Source: Sipunculus nudus
Taxonomy: Eukaryota > Annelida > Sipuncula > Golfingiida > Sipunculidae
Assembly (NCBI GenBank): GCA_026874595.1
Contig: CM049310.1
Coordinates: 43,713,558-43,777,557, forward strand
DNA: 64,000 bases
Direction: 5' to 3'
Of this stretch, positions 48,546 to 60,899 are shown piece by piece (positions within the stretch are counted from its first letter, which is position 1; the number at the start of each line of letters is the position of its first letter). The notes beneath the pieces were generated by a model. The model was not told where the DNA came from. It ran no database searches and saw nothing but the letters and a program-made list of their open reading frames with translations. The translations under genes and the position numbers were made by a program.

Positions 48546-49099
48546 CTCGACATATTGATACATATCTCTAGGTTATGTGGTAGGAATGTAGGACTCCTTG
48601 CAAACAATTTTTCTAATCTGGGACATTTTGCCAGAACCACAGGAAACTGAGAATGAACAAGTAAATGTATGACAGTATGTGTAATTTATCATTTATTTTT
48701 ATTAATATTAATTATTCTAATAAAATATTACAATAATGATATATATATATATACACTCCAATACATTATTTAGAATTCAGGTGGTCAGGGAGGCAGGGAG
48801 CAGTTTACAGTTCTAGGAAGCTTTTTACCTTTTTTTGTGGTTTGTGGGATTAAAGGTTTTGCCTCTACCCAAGGGCTATTAAATTAAATTTCATGTTTTT
48901 CATACCAGTTTAACCCAGCTGGGTATGCTAAGAAAACACTCCAGAACAAAAAGCATATACAGATTTCACTGGTTATTACCTGTTTTTACAGGTGAGTTAT
49001 TTTTTTTCTTTATCCATAGTCTAAGTCCTAACCTACTGGACCCTATATAAATAGTCCTGGTGACTTTTACAATAATTTACAGTTCAACATTTAAATAAA

Positions 49100-50430
49100 A
49101 ACAAGTGGCCCATGGGCCATGATGCTCAGCTGAATTCAAGGAACCTTAAACACTGGGTAAAATGACTCCCAGACGGCAGAGTGCACAAAATTATGCGTTT
49201 TGCCAAGAGTCCACAGAAATAGTGACCTTATTTAGGCTTTCCCTAAAGATTTTACCAGGAACACCCTAGATGCGAAGTTAGAAGTTCCTAGGTCCAACTG
49301 TAACCAATCATCCAAATCTGCCCTATAGGGTGCTCCAACCATGTTCTTTCACATATCTTGCAGAATATAGTCCAGGGGTAAAAAGACTGGCAACCGGGGT
49401 TTGATCCCCAGTATGGCCATGATGGCATGAGAGTTGGTTGTCATTGCCTGTCCAAGGCTGGTGGTGTTCTCTGGGTTCCTCCACCCCTACACACTACCAA
49501 ATGCCATCATCAGAGCCATGGAGAGTGCCTTGATTAGATACATAACAATTTGTACAATCCGTATAAGATAAACAAGTTAATATTAATTAAAATAGATCAC
49601 GATGACCTAATTTCAGGTTTCCAGAGAGATTTACCCAGATCCTCCCTGAATGTCATGCTAGAAGATTCAAGGCCAAATGGATACAATTTGTGCCCTGTTG
49701 GCTGGGTGCTCAAAATCACATGTTCAGCCCATAGTTTGCAAAATATAGGTCATCATGATCTAATTTCAGGTTTCCAAGGAGATTTGCCCAAGACTTCTCC
49801 GGATATAATGTTAAAGGATCCTAGGGCTTGCAGATACAATTTTTGTCCCATTTGACTCATTTGGTGCTAAAAATAATATTTTTGGCCCGTATTTGCAAAA
49901 TATAGGTCATCATCACCTAATTTCAGGTTTCCATGGAGATTTGCCTATGACCTCCCTGGAAACACAAGTACATTTAGAAGTTTCTTGGTCAAATGGTTAA
50001 AGTTACCTTCATCTGAAGGTCTCAAAAATTGAGAAATTAATGTGTACAAATTAGAAAAATACAGGTGGCACCACCAGTCTTCAGGAAATGATGGAACACT
50101 CCATGATCAATTTGCATGGAATAATCATGGCAATCAATGCATTAGTTTTTCAGATACTTGAGCTTTTGTATCAAATTTTTTATTGTTCTGGGGGTGGGGG
50201 GGGGGGGTACTTTTGAGCCATATAGCTCCAAAGATTAAGGTCACATTGACCTAATTTCAGGTCTCCAAGGAGATTTTTATGGAACTCCATGAGATTTCAG
50301 TTAGAAATTTCTAGGTCCAAAAATTACAATTTTTTCCCTGCTAACCGCAAAACACATGGCCAGCCAGATGATGGACAAAGAGTGATCACTATAGCTCAAT
50401 AGACTTTCAGTCAGCTGAGGTAAAAATTGC
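49100..50430. mobile_element. Non-autonomous interspersed element with GCTCAGCTGA ends
   Basis: The left end has AAGTGGCCCATGGGCCATG and GCTCAGCTGA (about 49129); the right end has CAGTCAGCTGAGGTAAAA (about 50405), so CTCAGCTGA is inverted between the ends. The interior repeats CCTAATTTCAGGTTTCCA several times and carries GGTGGCACCACC at about 50066 and a poly-G run near 50193. A SINE lies inside at about 49370-49540. There is no coding capacity. The plus-strand frame at 49550-49855 reflects the internal repeats. Confidence 0.6.
49370..49540 (+). repeat. tRNA-related SINE of a second family
   Basis: Carries ACCGGGGTTTGATCCCCAG, a good B-box with flanking complementary arms as in a tRNA T-arm, followed by a non-tRNA body with CTCTGGGTTCCTCCACCCC. 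The A-box half is poorly kept. It appears inserted in or fused to the element at 49100-50430. Confidence 0.55.
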
Positions 50431-52439
50431 ATGGTACAATCCCTGGGTCCCTTGATAAAGAACTTCACATTAATTCACTTTCTACACTGGAGTAACATAT
50501 CTTCACCATCCAACATTGCGCTGACATAATTGTTCTCTATGCGTCCCACATCATACTGTGCTGCCTCCTGTCTGGTTAAAATATGGCATGATCAAAATGT
50601 AAAGCTCCCTCTAGTGGCACAACTTTTATGTATTCACAATATGTTTGATTAAAATCTTAATTGTTTTTCACATGTCTTAATGACACACTTGTAAGCACAC
50701 ACACACCAGAGGCTTCACTTTCACAACCTTGATTCTACAACCTATTTCAGTTAGGACATTCTAGATTGACCAAATGTCTAAAATTGTCAATACAGTAAAT
50801 AAGATTGAACATAAACAAATTGTTATTGTTCTCTTATAACTCATGTTCCATAAAATGTAGTCAATTAACTTAATTAAGCCTATGCTGGTGGTAAATACCA
50901 GTATTTGCCAGTTTATCAATGTAAATACTGGAATGTCAAGTTCCATCATTTATACTGGTTCTGGGCTAGGTATACAGAATTTTATCAACTGTACAGTACC
51001 TTTGGTTAACTTAACCTGGATTTGAATAGTGTATATACACTGTTGATGGACATCAGTTAATTACAAGAAATTGCTGACAAGATTGAATAGAGGCCAGATC
51101 CTCAACACAACACAGACAGAATATATGATATTGTTGAATTAAGTGCGAAATTGTTCCAGATAACAAATGGATGATGCCTGTCAGGCTATGCTCATCTATC
51201 TCAACAGATCCAGATCTGTCAGCCACCATTTTAAGTTTGCATATTAATGTGATAATATAATGATATGTACCATCAGATTCTTTTTATTACAGTTCACATA
51301 AAAATACATAGTTCAATTGAAATTATCTATATATATTATATAAGCTACTGAATATGTTTTATGATAAGATAGCTCAACTACTTTGATTTGGTAATACCAT
51401 TTTTAAATCTGGATTTTAAATCCCTTTGGTACACAATCCTCTTTCCTGTATTGCTCTGTGAAGTTTTAAGGTTTTTGGATAGTTTAAGATATTAAGGATT
51501 TGGACCGGAAGTTTTAAACTGAATTTCATTATAATACATGCTGAGTGACACACATGGGACCAAGTTGAAACATTTTTTTTTTCAACCCTGATTTATGTAA
51601 GGACTGACTAAAAGAAAACTTAGTCCCCAGATACTAGAAACTAACCAATGCGTCATATTTCATTAAAATAAATGGAAACGGTCTACATATTGATTGGATA
51701 CCCATACACAGTTACACACACATTTATATGTAACATGAACATGAGAGAAATTGCTCCACTTCCCAAATAGACGATATAGTACAATGTCTCAGAAAACAGT
51801 ATTGTGTAGAAGTGTGTAATGAACGACTGTGAAGGAATGCAAGTATTAAACATAACAATAGACACAGCACTTGTTTTGACTTTGACCAGAATGCAACAAT
51901 TTTCAATTAGTACGTACCGTGATATCACTGTTGAATGTGGAGTAAACGACCTAGCCTATTGCTACCTATGCATAATCATTATATGGTAATTAAGCACAGA
52001 CCTTATCTGTGGGCCTGAATATGATTAATGATCAAACGTGGTTACATTCATATGTAGATGAAGCAGGTACATTAACTGTATATCTAATGCAAATAATTAA
52101 TTAATATTACCTGATCACAGGAAGGGTGCCTTTACACACTCCGCTCCACTGACTGGTCAAAACAGGACATGAATTATTTTTTTACAATTTTAATTATGTA
52201 ATAATATTGCAACTAATTTAGTATCTATTCTTAATTTTCTCCTTTAATCAAATGGTATTTCGTGAAGTTACAAAATAAGAATGCTAATGATCTCATGGAA
52301 TGTTACTTTCTTAAGTGGAAAATCAGTTTTCAACAGTAAAAATTATTGCAAAAATCAAAATCAAGGTATCACTTTACCACTGCCATCGAGTGCACCATAC
52401 CACCCCCAATTCAGACAAGTTACTTATATCAACTTAAAA

Positions 52440-54230
52440 CTAGGAACCCATGGGTCTCGACGCTCAGCTGCGTTTGTCTAAAAGGATATATGTTTATGAG
52501 GTTTTCCAAAATATTGTTTCTGTGATCAGTTTGAAGCCAACCTGTCTACCCAAACTGGAGTTATCATCCATAAACTAATTTGAGAATGGATGGGCCCTTT
52601 GTCCTTAACCTTTGACTTTATGACCCAAAAGTCAAAAGGAAACTTCCCTTATTGGCAGGTGCACCACATGTTGATGATGGAAGGATTGAGATGAAAAGTT
52701 TGGCTTAAAATGCATCCACAATCTTTCTAAAGTAGTGGGTCCTGTGACCTTGACCTTTGGCCTTATGACCCCAAAATCGAAAGGGTTCTTACATTATTGG
52801 TGGGCTATATATAAGTCAAGTTTGAAACAAATATTTCAAACCAAACTGGAGTCATCATCTGGAAACTAATATGTGGATTGATGGCCCCAAAGACCTTGAC
52901 CTTGTGACCCAAAATCCAAAAGTTACTTCCACTACTGGCAGGTAAGCAACATCTGGAAGATAGAATGATTTGGACAGAAAGTTTGGCTAAAAATACATCA
53001 ATGATCTTTTTAAAGAAGTGGGTCCTGTGACCTTGACCTTTGGCCTTATGACCCCAAAATCGAAAGGGTTCTTACATTATTGGTGGGTCATATATAAGTC
53101 AAAATTGAAACCAATATGTCAATCCAAACTGGAGTTATCATCCAGAAACTAATATGTGGATTGATGACCCCCATGACCTTGACCTTGTGACCCCAAAATC
53201 AATCAGTTACTTCCACTATTGGCAGGAGGGCAACATCTTGAAGATAGAATGTTTGGGACAGAAAGTTTGGCTAAAAATACATCAATGATCTTTTTAAAGA
53301 AGTGGGTCCTGTGACCTTGCCTGTTGGCCTTATGACCCTAAAATCAAAAGGATTCTTACATTATTGGTTGGTCATATATAAGTCAAAACTGAAACTAATA
53401 TGTCAATCGAAACTTGAGTTATCATCCAGAAACAAATATGTGGACAGATGGGCCCCTGTGACGATGACCTTTGACCTTGTGACCCCCAAATCAATCAGTT
53501 TTTTCCCCTTTTGGCAGCTCAGCTATATGTGCAAGATGGAAGGTTTTGGATGAAAAGTTTGGCTTAAAATGCATACACAATCTTTCTAAATAAGTGGGTA
53601 CTGTGATCTTGACCTTTGACCTCGTGACCCCAAATTTGAATAGAATCTTCCCCTATTGGCAGGTTAGCAATATCTTGAAAATGGAAGGTTAGAGATGAAA
53701 AGCCTGGCTTCAAATGCATAAGCATTCTTTTTAAAGAAATGAGTCCTGTGACCATGACCTTTGACCATTGGACCCCAAAAACCACACGGTTCTTACTTTA
53801 GTGGTGAGTCATAAATAAGTTTGAAACCAATATGTCAAACTAAACTGGAGTTATCATCTGGAAACTAATTTGTGAACAGATGGAACCTGTGACCTTGGCC
53901 TTTGACCATGTGACCCCAAATTCATTTATGCTCTCCTCATACTGGCACGTCAGCTAAATGTGCAAAATGGAAAGTTTGGGATGAAAAGCTTGGCTTAAAA
54001 TTCTGCCATAATCTTTTTAAAAAACTGAGCCCTGTGACCTTGACTTTGACCTCATGACCCCAAATTCATATAGGTTCTTGCTTAAGTGGTGGGCATATGT
54101 AAGTCATGTTTGAAATCCATGTGTCAATACAACCTGGAGTAATCATATGGAAACAAATTTGGTGTGGATGGACGGATGGATAGACAGACAGACAGGGTGA
54201 TAACTATAAGGCATCCACTTGTGATCAATA
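52440..54230. mobile_element. Large non-autonomous element with internal half-site repeats
   Basis: The left end has AACCCATGGGTCTCGACG and CTCAGCTG; the right end is a GACGGATGG / ACAGACAGACAGG simple run. Between them are about a dozen units of about 143 bp in two alternating types, each with a version of GTGACCTTGACCTTTGACC, AAATCCACAATCTTT-like and GGCAGGTGA-like blocks. Related to 35914-37805 in the unit but different at the ends. There is no coding capacity. Confidence 0.7.
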
Positions 54231-54319
54231 AAAACACCAGGTTTTGGGACACTAAATGTAATTACAGCTGAGAAAATGACATGATTGTTGTCATTTTATA
54301 GTAAAAAAAATTTTAAATA

Positions 54320-54690
54320 TTCGTTAAAATAACAAAAAATACAGGTGGCGCCACCACTTTTCGGGAACTGACAAAACTAGTCATGGTCAATATTCAAGGC
54401 AAGATTCATGACAATCCATGCATTAATTATCAAGATATTGGAGGTTTTGTATTATATTATTGATTATTCTGGGGGGTACTTTCAAGCCCCTTAGCTCAGC
54501 GGATATAGGTCACAGTGACCTAATTTCAGGTTTTCAAGGAGATTTTTTATTGACCTCCTTGGATGTTCACTTAGAAGTTTCTATGACCAGCAGTTACGAT
54601 TTGTGCCCTGCTAACAGACGGCCGGACGGACGACGGACAAAGCGCCATCCCTATACCTCAGTTGACTTACAGTCAGCTGAGCTAAAAATC
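54320..54690. repeat. Right-end fragment of the GCTCAGCTGA-ended element
   Basis: Carries AGGTGGCGCCACCAC (54342), CCTAATTTCAGGTTTT, a GGACGGACGACGGAC run and the end CAGTCAGCTGAGCTAAAA, all in the same order as in 49100-50430 but lacking its left part. Confidence 0.65.
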
Positions 54691-54780
54691 TGATCTTGTT
54701 ATTCTCTTCTCATATGGGTCAAACTCTTAATTTGCCTGACAGTATAAATTTTCATTAGTCCACTCTGGAACTAGCCTGCG

Positions 54781-57018
54781 CACTACCGTAAATCCTGTTT
54801 TTATCGCCGCGGCCTTAAAAACAAACTCAAAATCGAAAATCTCGAATTTTTTTCTGAACTCGGGATGCGGCCATAAATAGATGGTTTATCAGAACTCTCT
54901 ACCGGACATGGCGCTCCTTTGGGCGATAATAGGAGATCGAGCACACCACAGAGGAAATACTCTTTGTAGTCACAGATTTATTGTATAAAATTGTATAGTC
55001 TAAATGTTCATACAAAATATAATAATTATATGCAATCAATTGAACAATAACAATAAAAACTGAACAATAACAACACTTATTAAGAGATTAAAATGAATGA
55101 GATTATTCATGGTGAGGACTAGTGGTGACGTCTGTTGGAAAAATTCGGTATTAACGGTCATAACTTTGATGGAGCCGGATTGCCTTGGAATCTCTGTTGT
55201 TTATAAATTATAAGAATCCAGAAAATCAAAATATAATTTAGAACACCATAAAATCTTTATCAAAGTTCAAATTTAGCAGGTTACTTACTGACATTTTATT
55301 AAATGTCTGATACATGTACCTCAAAATTGAATAGCCCATCTTCTCGCCCTAATGTTTCTGGAAAATCTTCATCCTTGAATGCGTATAGCCCGGTCATTTA
55401 CTTGTTTAATTTTTTTTTTTTAATACAATCACGGATATATTGTATTAATGGAAATACTGTTAGAGGGGAAACCCGCTTGTAGATATAAATGGTAGAACAT
55501 GTCACTACAGCCGATGGAATTTGGTGAATATACAGATTTTACATGCCATGCCGTATTTTTGTTTGCTACTGATTTTTCAATATATTTTGGATAGAAATAT
55601 TCTGCTGATCCATTTGAAGTCACTTATATTTTAATTCTAAAAGTAATATTTTGAAATCTTAAAATATGATGAAAATTCCATTTCTTGAATTACTCGGAAG
55701 ATTCGAATCATTTTCATACCGGTAAATTCGGTATTATCATCGTCACATCGTTCGTTGACATCGCTGCATGTCACAATTTGCTGATGCGTTTGAAAACATC
55801 GCTGGTCAACTTAACTAAATATCAAAATAACTGAAGTTACCTTGTTGAGATACGCACGTATAGCAAACATTACGCGTGAAAACGAGTGGTTTTAAAGTGA
55901 AATTAAAATGGTTGGTCGAGGTAAGCAAGTTTTTTTCCTCAAGAAAGTTTCCGTGTGGGTGCCATCTTGTCAAGGTAGCGTTCGCGCAAGGCACACTGGG
56001 ACGGAATAGGTGGCTGTTCTGTTTACCACCCACCGCGTACAGCCGTTCAAAATATTCTTAGCAGAACACCAGGGCGTTTGAGCACATGGCGGCACACAAA
56101 CTTGATTTTAAAACGATCGTCAGCCATTTTGCGACTCTTTACGATGTCAGCTTTTTATTCATTTTACTTTCTAAACAAATAATCGTTGCTAAATAATGCT
56201 GCAAATGGGTTTAAAGTAGGCATATTTCAATGTTGCTTGACCATGCCCAACGAAGTGGGCCGCTGTGTTACAGCAGGGGTGTTTTAAACGTATTATTTGG
56301 TGACAATTACCAAGATTTTTTATAACAAGTTATATATCGCATGAAAGATATACATGTCAAGGTTATACATTTTAATTTTTATATGTATACCACGAGCCGT
56401 GATAAAGTTCCTGCAGGTTGAAAATCTGACAGTTTCAGCAGTCTTAGCCATCATGTCGCCCCCTGAACGCTACTGCTGGATGGTGCATAATAGTGGACAG
56501 TATTCAGGCTTTTTGCTTCAATAAATTTACACACAAACCTCAATTCAGTGTTCATACTATGGTCTTTGACAATTGCACGTACATGCAAAGAAGCGTTTTG
56601 ATGCACAGAATAATCGTTTTGCGTAACCACCATTCAAACGAAACGATCGTTCGGGGAATCTTTCTTTTTCTGATAAATGCCTGCCAATCCATGTGCAAAA
56701 GTCTTTAATAACATACAGATATTTTGTCCCTATCTCGAGCGTTAAATATATATTAAATATACGTAATCTGGCAACATATTTAAACTCTGTAATTGATACT
56801 TTTTTATTCTAGTCTTCATTAAAGCAGCTATGCCGTGATTTATTTTGCTATGTGCAGCTAATTATCTTACCCTTAGGCCAGAGACGAAGTCGGGGTGCGG
56901 CCTTTAAGGGGGGGATTGGGTATTTGGACCTTAGTGGGAGCTCTTTTAAGAGACCTTGCAAACTCAGGGTGCGGCTATAAATAGACGTGCGGACATAAAA
57001 ACAAGATTTACGGTAGTG
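54781..57018. mobile_element. CACTA-like non-autonomous DNA transposon, 2.2 kb
   Basis: The ends are CACTACCGTAAATCCTGTTT and, inverted, CACTACCGTAAATCTTGTTT, with one mismatch in 20 and similarity going on for a few more bases. Beginning with CACTA suggests the CMC/EnSpm superfamily. Subterminal GGGTGCGGC(C/T)ATAAATAGA copies (54860-54885 and 56960-56985) support this, since such elements carry subterminal repeats. The flanks (GCG left, AAT right) give no 3-bp duplication. No transposase frame is present. The interior 55700-56480 is richer in CpG than the rest of the window and contains ATG-plus-donor motifs, see findings. Confidence 0.7.
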
Positions 57019-57132
57019 AATCAACATTCACGTCATAACTCTTGTAGCAGCTAAAACCAAATTTCATATGTAATGTTTACAATACTGGATGATAACATTT
57101 AAGCAAAGATGCATGTATATATATATATTTAT

Positions 57133-58646
57133 CAGGGTTGGGGTAATTGTAATGTCTAATTGTAATTACCTGTAATTATTTACATTTTTTTCAAGTAATT
57201 GAATGTAATTTGTAATTGAACAAAATTCAATTTCAAGTAATTGTAATTGTAATGATTACAAGGGTAAAAATAGGTGTAATTTCAATTACAGTTTTCATTT
57301 ACTTTCCAATTTCATGACAGAGCACCATACCTAATACCTCATCCTTTGCACTGTTAATAAAAACACTTTTGGGTTAGGATTGTAAGTTATGAATAAGCTC
57401 ATTGAATAAATGGTACCCGTGTATGTTACTAGATATTTCTTGGCACCACAGGTGCCATAGTATCCCCAGACAATTAATCCCCCCCCCCTTAAGAATAGGC
57501 CCCCCATCTTCAGCAGCAAATAATTCCAGACCAATACCAATACCTTGAACCACTCCTGATATATGAGCGATTTTCATCGAAAGCAAACGTACAGATGGAC
57601 ACCACACAATAACAATTGCAGATAATGCCACTAGTCTTAAATGCAAGATGGAGGTATCCAAGATCAATGGACATGCACAATTTCAGCCCAATCTGTTGTT
57701 TAGTTTTAGACTTATAATTAATGCTCAATACTGTCAAGTACCAATAATGGGGATATAAAACAGCACGAAAACAAGTAAAAGAATAACAGGTGGCGCCACC
57801 AGTTTCCAGTACATAACAACACTATCCATGATCTTCGGTCAATTTGATCTTTGGACAAATCCATGCATCACTTATTGAGATATATATGATTTTGTGTGAT
57901 TTTCACCATATATGGCAATATTCAAGGTCAAGGTCACTCATAGGAAAGGTCATGACCCCAATTTATATATTCATCATCCCTTAACCCATGTCTATGTATA
58001 TACATAATATGAAAGAAATCTGTCCATTAGTGTTTGACTTAAAATGCTCACAAAGTGCCAATAATGGGGGTATTAAACGGCACAAATACAAGAAAAGGAT
58101 AACAGGTGGTGCCACCAGTTTCCTGTACCTGACAACACTATCCTAGATCTTCGGTCAAGTTGATTTTTGGATCAATCCAGAAGAGATTTTTTGAGATATT
58201 AAAGAATTTGTGTGATTTTCCCCCCAAAATGGATCTATTCAAGGTCAAGGTCACTCTCCTAGTTAAGGTCATGTCCCCATTTTAAATAGGCTTCGTCCTC
58301 TCACCCATATCTATGGACATGTCAAGTTTGGTTAAGATCTGTAAAATATTTTTTGAGTTATCGTGTCCAAACGAAACTTCTGCGGATATGTTTTCTTTGC
58401 AGTTTTTCCTTTTATAAATTAAATCAGTTGGCCTTTCTGCCATGAATGATACTTTACATGAATCATGCCTCTGTATATTATAATTTTTTATAAAATAATT
58501 GAATGTAATTAATTACTTTTCAAAAGTAATTGTAATTTAATCACTACTTTGTAAAAATTAAGTAATTTGTGATTGTAATGGTAATTGGGATTTTTGTAAG
58601 TAATTGTAATTGTAATGATAACTGTTCAATGTAACTGGCCCCAACC

Positions 58647-58649
<3 letters not shown>
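57133..58649. mobile_element. hAT-like MITE with a second element inserted in it
   Basis: Outer ends CAGGGTTGGGG and CCCCAACCCTG are perfect inverted repeats. The flanking 8-mers ATATTTAT and ATATATAT differ at one base, compatible with a hAT-type 8-bp duplication in TA repeats. The outer parts (57133-57400 and 58480-58649) consist of GTAATTGTAATTAC-like low-complexity sequence. The middle, about 57428-58395, is a right-truncated copy of the element at 35914-37805, so the hAT-like element is older than that insertion. Confidence 0.7.
57428..58395. mobile_element. Large non-autonomous element, copy 2 (nested, truncated)
   Basis: Starts ACTAGATATTTCTTGGCACC with GTATCCCCAGACA at 57460-57472 as in copy 1, and carries two units with AGGTGGCGCCACCAG (57790) and AGGTGGTGCCACCAG (58105). 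It stops after CTTCTGCGG, before the inverted copy of GTATCCCCAGACA that closes copy 1. It lacks most of the GACCTTGACC units. Confidence 0.65.

Positions 58650-58694
<45 letters not shown>
58650..58694. repeat. TA microsatellite
   Basis: Uninterrupted TA repeat of about 22 units directly adjoining the right end of the hAT-like element. Confidence 0.95.
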
Positions 58695-58698
<4 letters not shown>

Positions 58699-58744
58699 AA
58701 GGCCTAGATCGCGATCTCAAATTGTGATCGCAGTTCAGGCCGGC

Positions 58745-58925
58745 ACTCGCAGGAGTGAAATATTGGATGTTTTACCAACTTATTTGGTATTGCACTGTAC
58801 CATTTCCCCATAATAAATACAAAAAGGCACTTTTCACTCCTTCCTATCACAGGCGTGAAACATGGGATGTTTCACCAACTTATTTAGTTTTGCATGGTAC
58901 CATTTCTCCATATTAAATACAACTA
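58745..58925. repeat. Two tandem copies of a 103-bp unit
   Basis: CACCAACTTATTT and GGTACCATTTC(C/T)CCATA-like blocks recur, with GGAGTGAAATATTGGATG matched by GGCGTGAAACATGGGATG. Two copies only. Confidence 0.75.
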
Positions 58926-60400
58926 GAAAACTGACAGGTCAGTAAGGGCCCCGCAAAAGATGCAGTCATTACAGATTGAAGTACTGTGAATTTGGTGTAC
59001 TTTGGTAGCATGGGCTGAAAGAGTGATATTTGAAAATTAAAAAACCTGTAAAGAACAGCTGACATGTATAAACTGGAAGACAAGATATGGTAAAGTGAAA
59101 ATGTTCAAAGCTATCAAAATAATTATATAAAAAAACTGCATGCATTTTTAGTTTCTGTATTTCAGTATTACCTGTGCCAATTATTCTTGGTTGAAGTCCT
59201 GGCTGGGCTGTATCAAATATTTTTCCAGTATTTGTATGTTGAATTGGCCTTATTATATGTGAGGCTTGAGTCTGTACATGAACCTTGTAGTATTAGAGAG
59301 AGTCAGCTGTTGGTTAGTAGTGATAAAATGGTCATTCTCTTGAACTGAGATTCAGCTGTTCTTGGGATTGGGTCTACAGATGCACTGTGATGTGTAGAAT
59401 GGCTACATATGAATATCAAAGTAAATTTGTTGATGGTCACTATAATAGGTCCAAATTCCTTGAGATTTTGGAAGTGGAGATAGATTTATCCAAACATGGT
59501 CTAAATGAGAGCAACTGTGGTGTGTTGGGCCAGTGTATCCTTTTCTGGGGAATCTTCCAATTGTCTGTACAAAATATGCTGTGAAAATGTAATGCCGCTG
59601 TACACGAGTGACTCAAAAAAGATTCATCCATTTCTGGCCTGCTAAAGGAGACACCAGCAACTGAACACCAAACTGTGTAAATTACTTTTTTTTCCTTCTG
59701 ACCCAAATATCAATAAGCTTCTCCCTTAGGCCATGGGTGATACATCTTATGTTTGAATCCTATCCATTATATCTTAGGGGAGTTATTATGCAGAAACAAA
59801 TTTGATTGTTCATCAAATTCTTTGTGGGTTATTGCATTAACAACATTTAAGAATTATCGCCTCTGTCAAGGTCATCCATCTTCAAACTTGACCTAGCCCT
59901 TCATAACAAACATTACTGGTGCAAGTTCAGTGAGTGTCAGTCAAATTGTTTGCAAGCTATTTGGTTAACATCATTTTAGCATTATCACCTCTGTGACCTT
60001 GAAAATCCATCAAGGTCACCCATCTCCAAACATGATGTAGTTCATCAAAAAGTCCATCACTGCCATGAGTCTGGGGACCTTATATGAAATACTTTTTCGA
60101 GTTATTGTGTTAACAATGTGTGTCCATTTGCATGCATATTTGCTAAGAGAGTGCAACCTTACTAGGTGTTCAATAATGGTTTTTACTGCAAAACTTACAG
60201 AAAAATGGCTGACTATGACCATATATGCCTTTTAGCTGTTGACATGAGGACCTGTCTTACTGTTAAGGTGGAACGAACAATTATGGTTACAATTATGATT
60301 TCTCCCCTGCTGAAAGAGGGACCTTAAATCTAACACCAAACTGTGAATAACTTTTTTGACCTTTGGCCTCCCGACCCCAAAATCTTTAATGACAGAAGTC
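58926..60400. repeat. Diverged interspersed repeat(s) with TCAAACTTGACC blocks
   Basis: It opens with ACTAGAAAACTGACAGGTCA then GGGCCCCGCAAAAGATG, a layout like the left ends of the other large repeats here. From 59590 on, GTCAAGGTCATCCATC, TCAAACTTGACC and GTGACCTTGAAAATCCATC recur. Frames at 59387-59584, 59440-59706 and 60356-60598 show no family and are not called as genes. Confidence 0.4.
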
Positions 60401-60899
60401 ATATTTCAAACTCAAACCATTGAGATACTGTTTGATACCTTATATACCACTTTGTTTAGTGCAACCCCTTGTAACATGAATAAACAGTATTTCAGATCCA
60501 CTCTTATTTCTATAGGTCTGGCAATTGCACAGCATTTTTATGCTACTTCTATTATGCCTTTATTTAAAAATGATTCAAAAATAAGTTCTTTTACTTGAGA
60601 TGTTTGTTATCATCCACCTTGTAAGAAGTAGACTCACAGTGTTAATTTTTAAAACATAAAATTTTGGCAGAGAAACATGTACAGAGATATATGTTGTTTA
60701 TTGCTGCCATTGTAGACTTCCAAAGGGGAAAAGTGTAATGATGGAGCACACTTCAAGCATTGGTGCAACCGACATTTTCAAGGCTGAACAGATTGGTGCA
60801 AACCAACTACTATTAACAGCCTATGTGTAGTATAATTGTATTTATTATGGGTAAATGGAACCATGCAATACTAAATGAGTTGGTAAAACATTCACTGTT

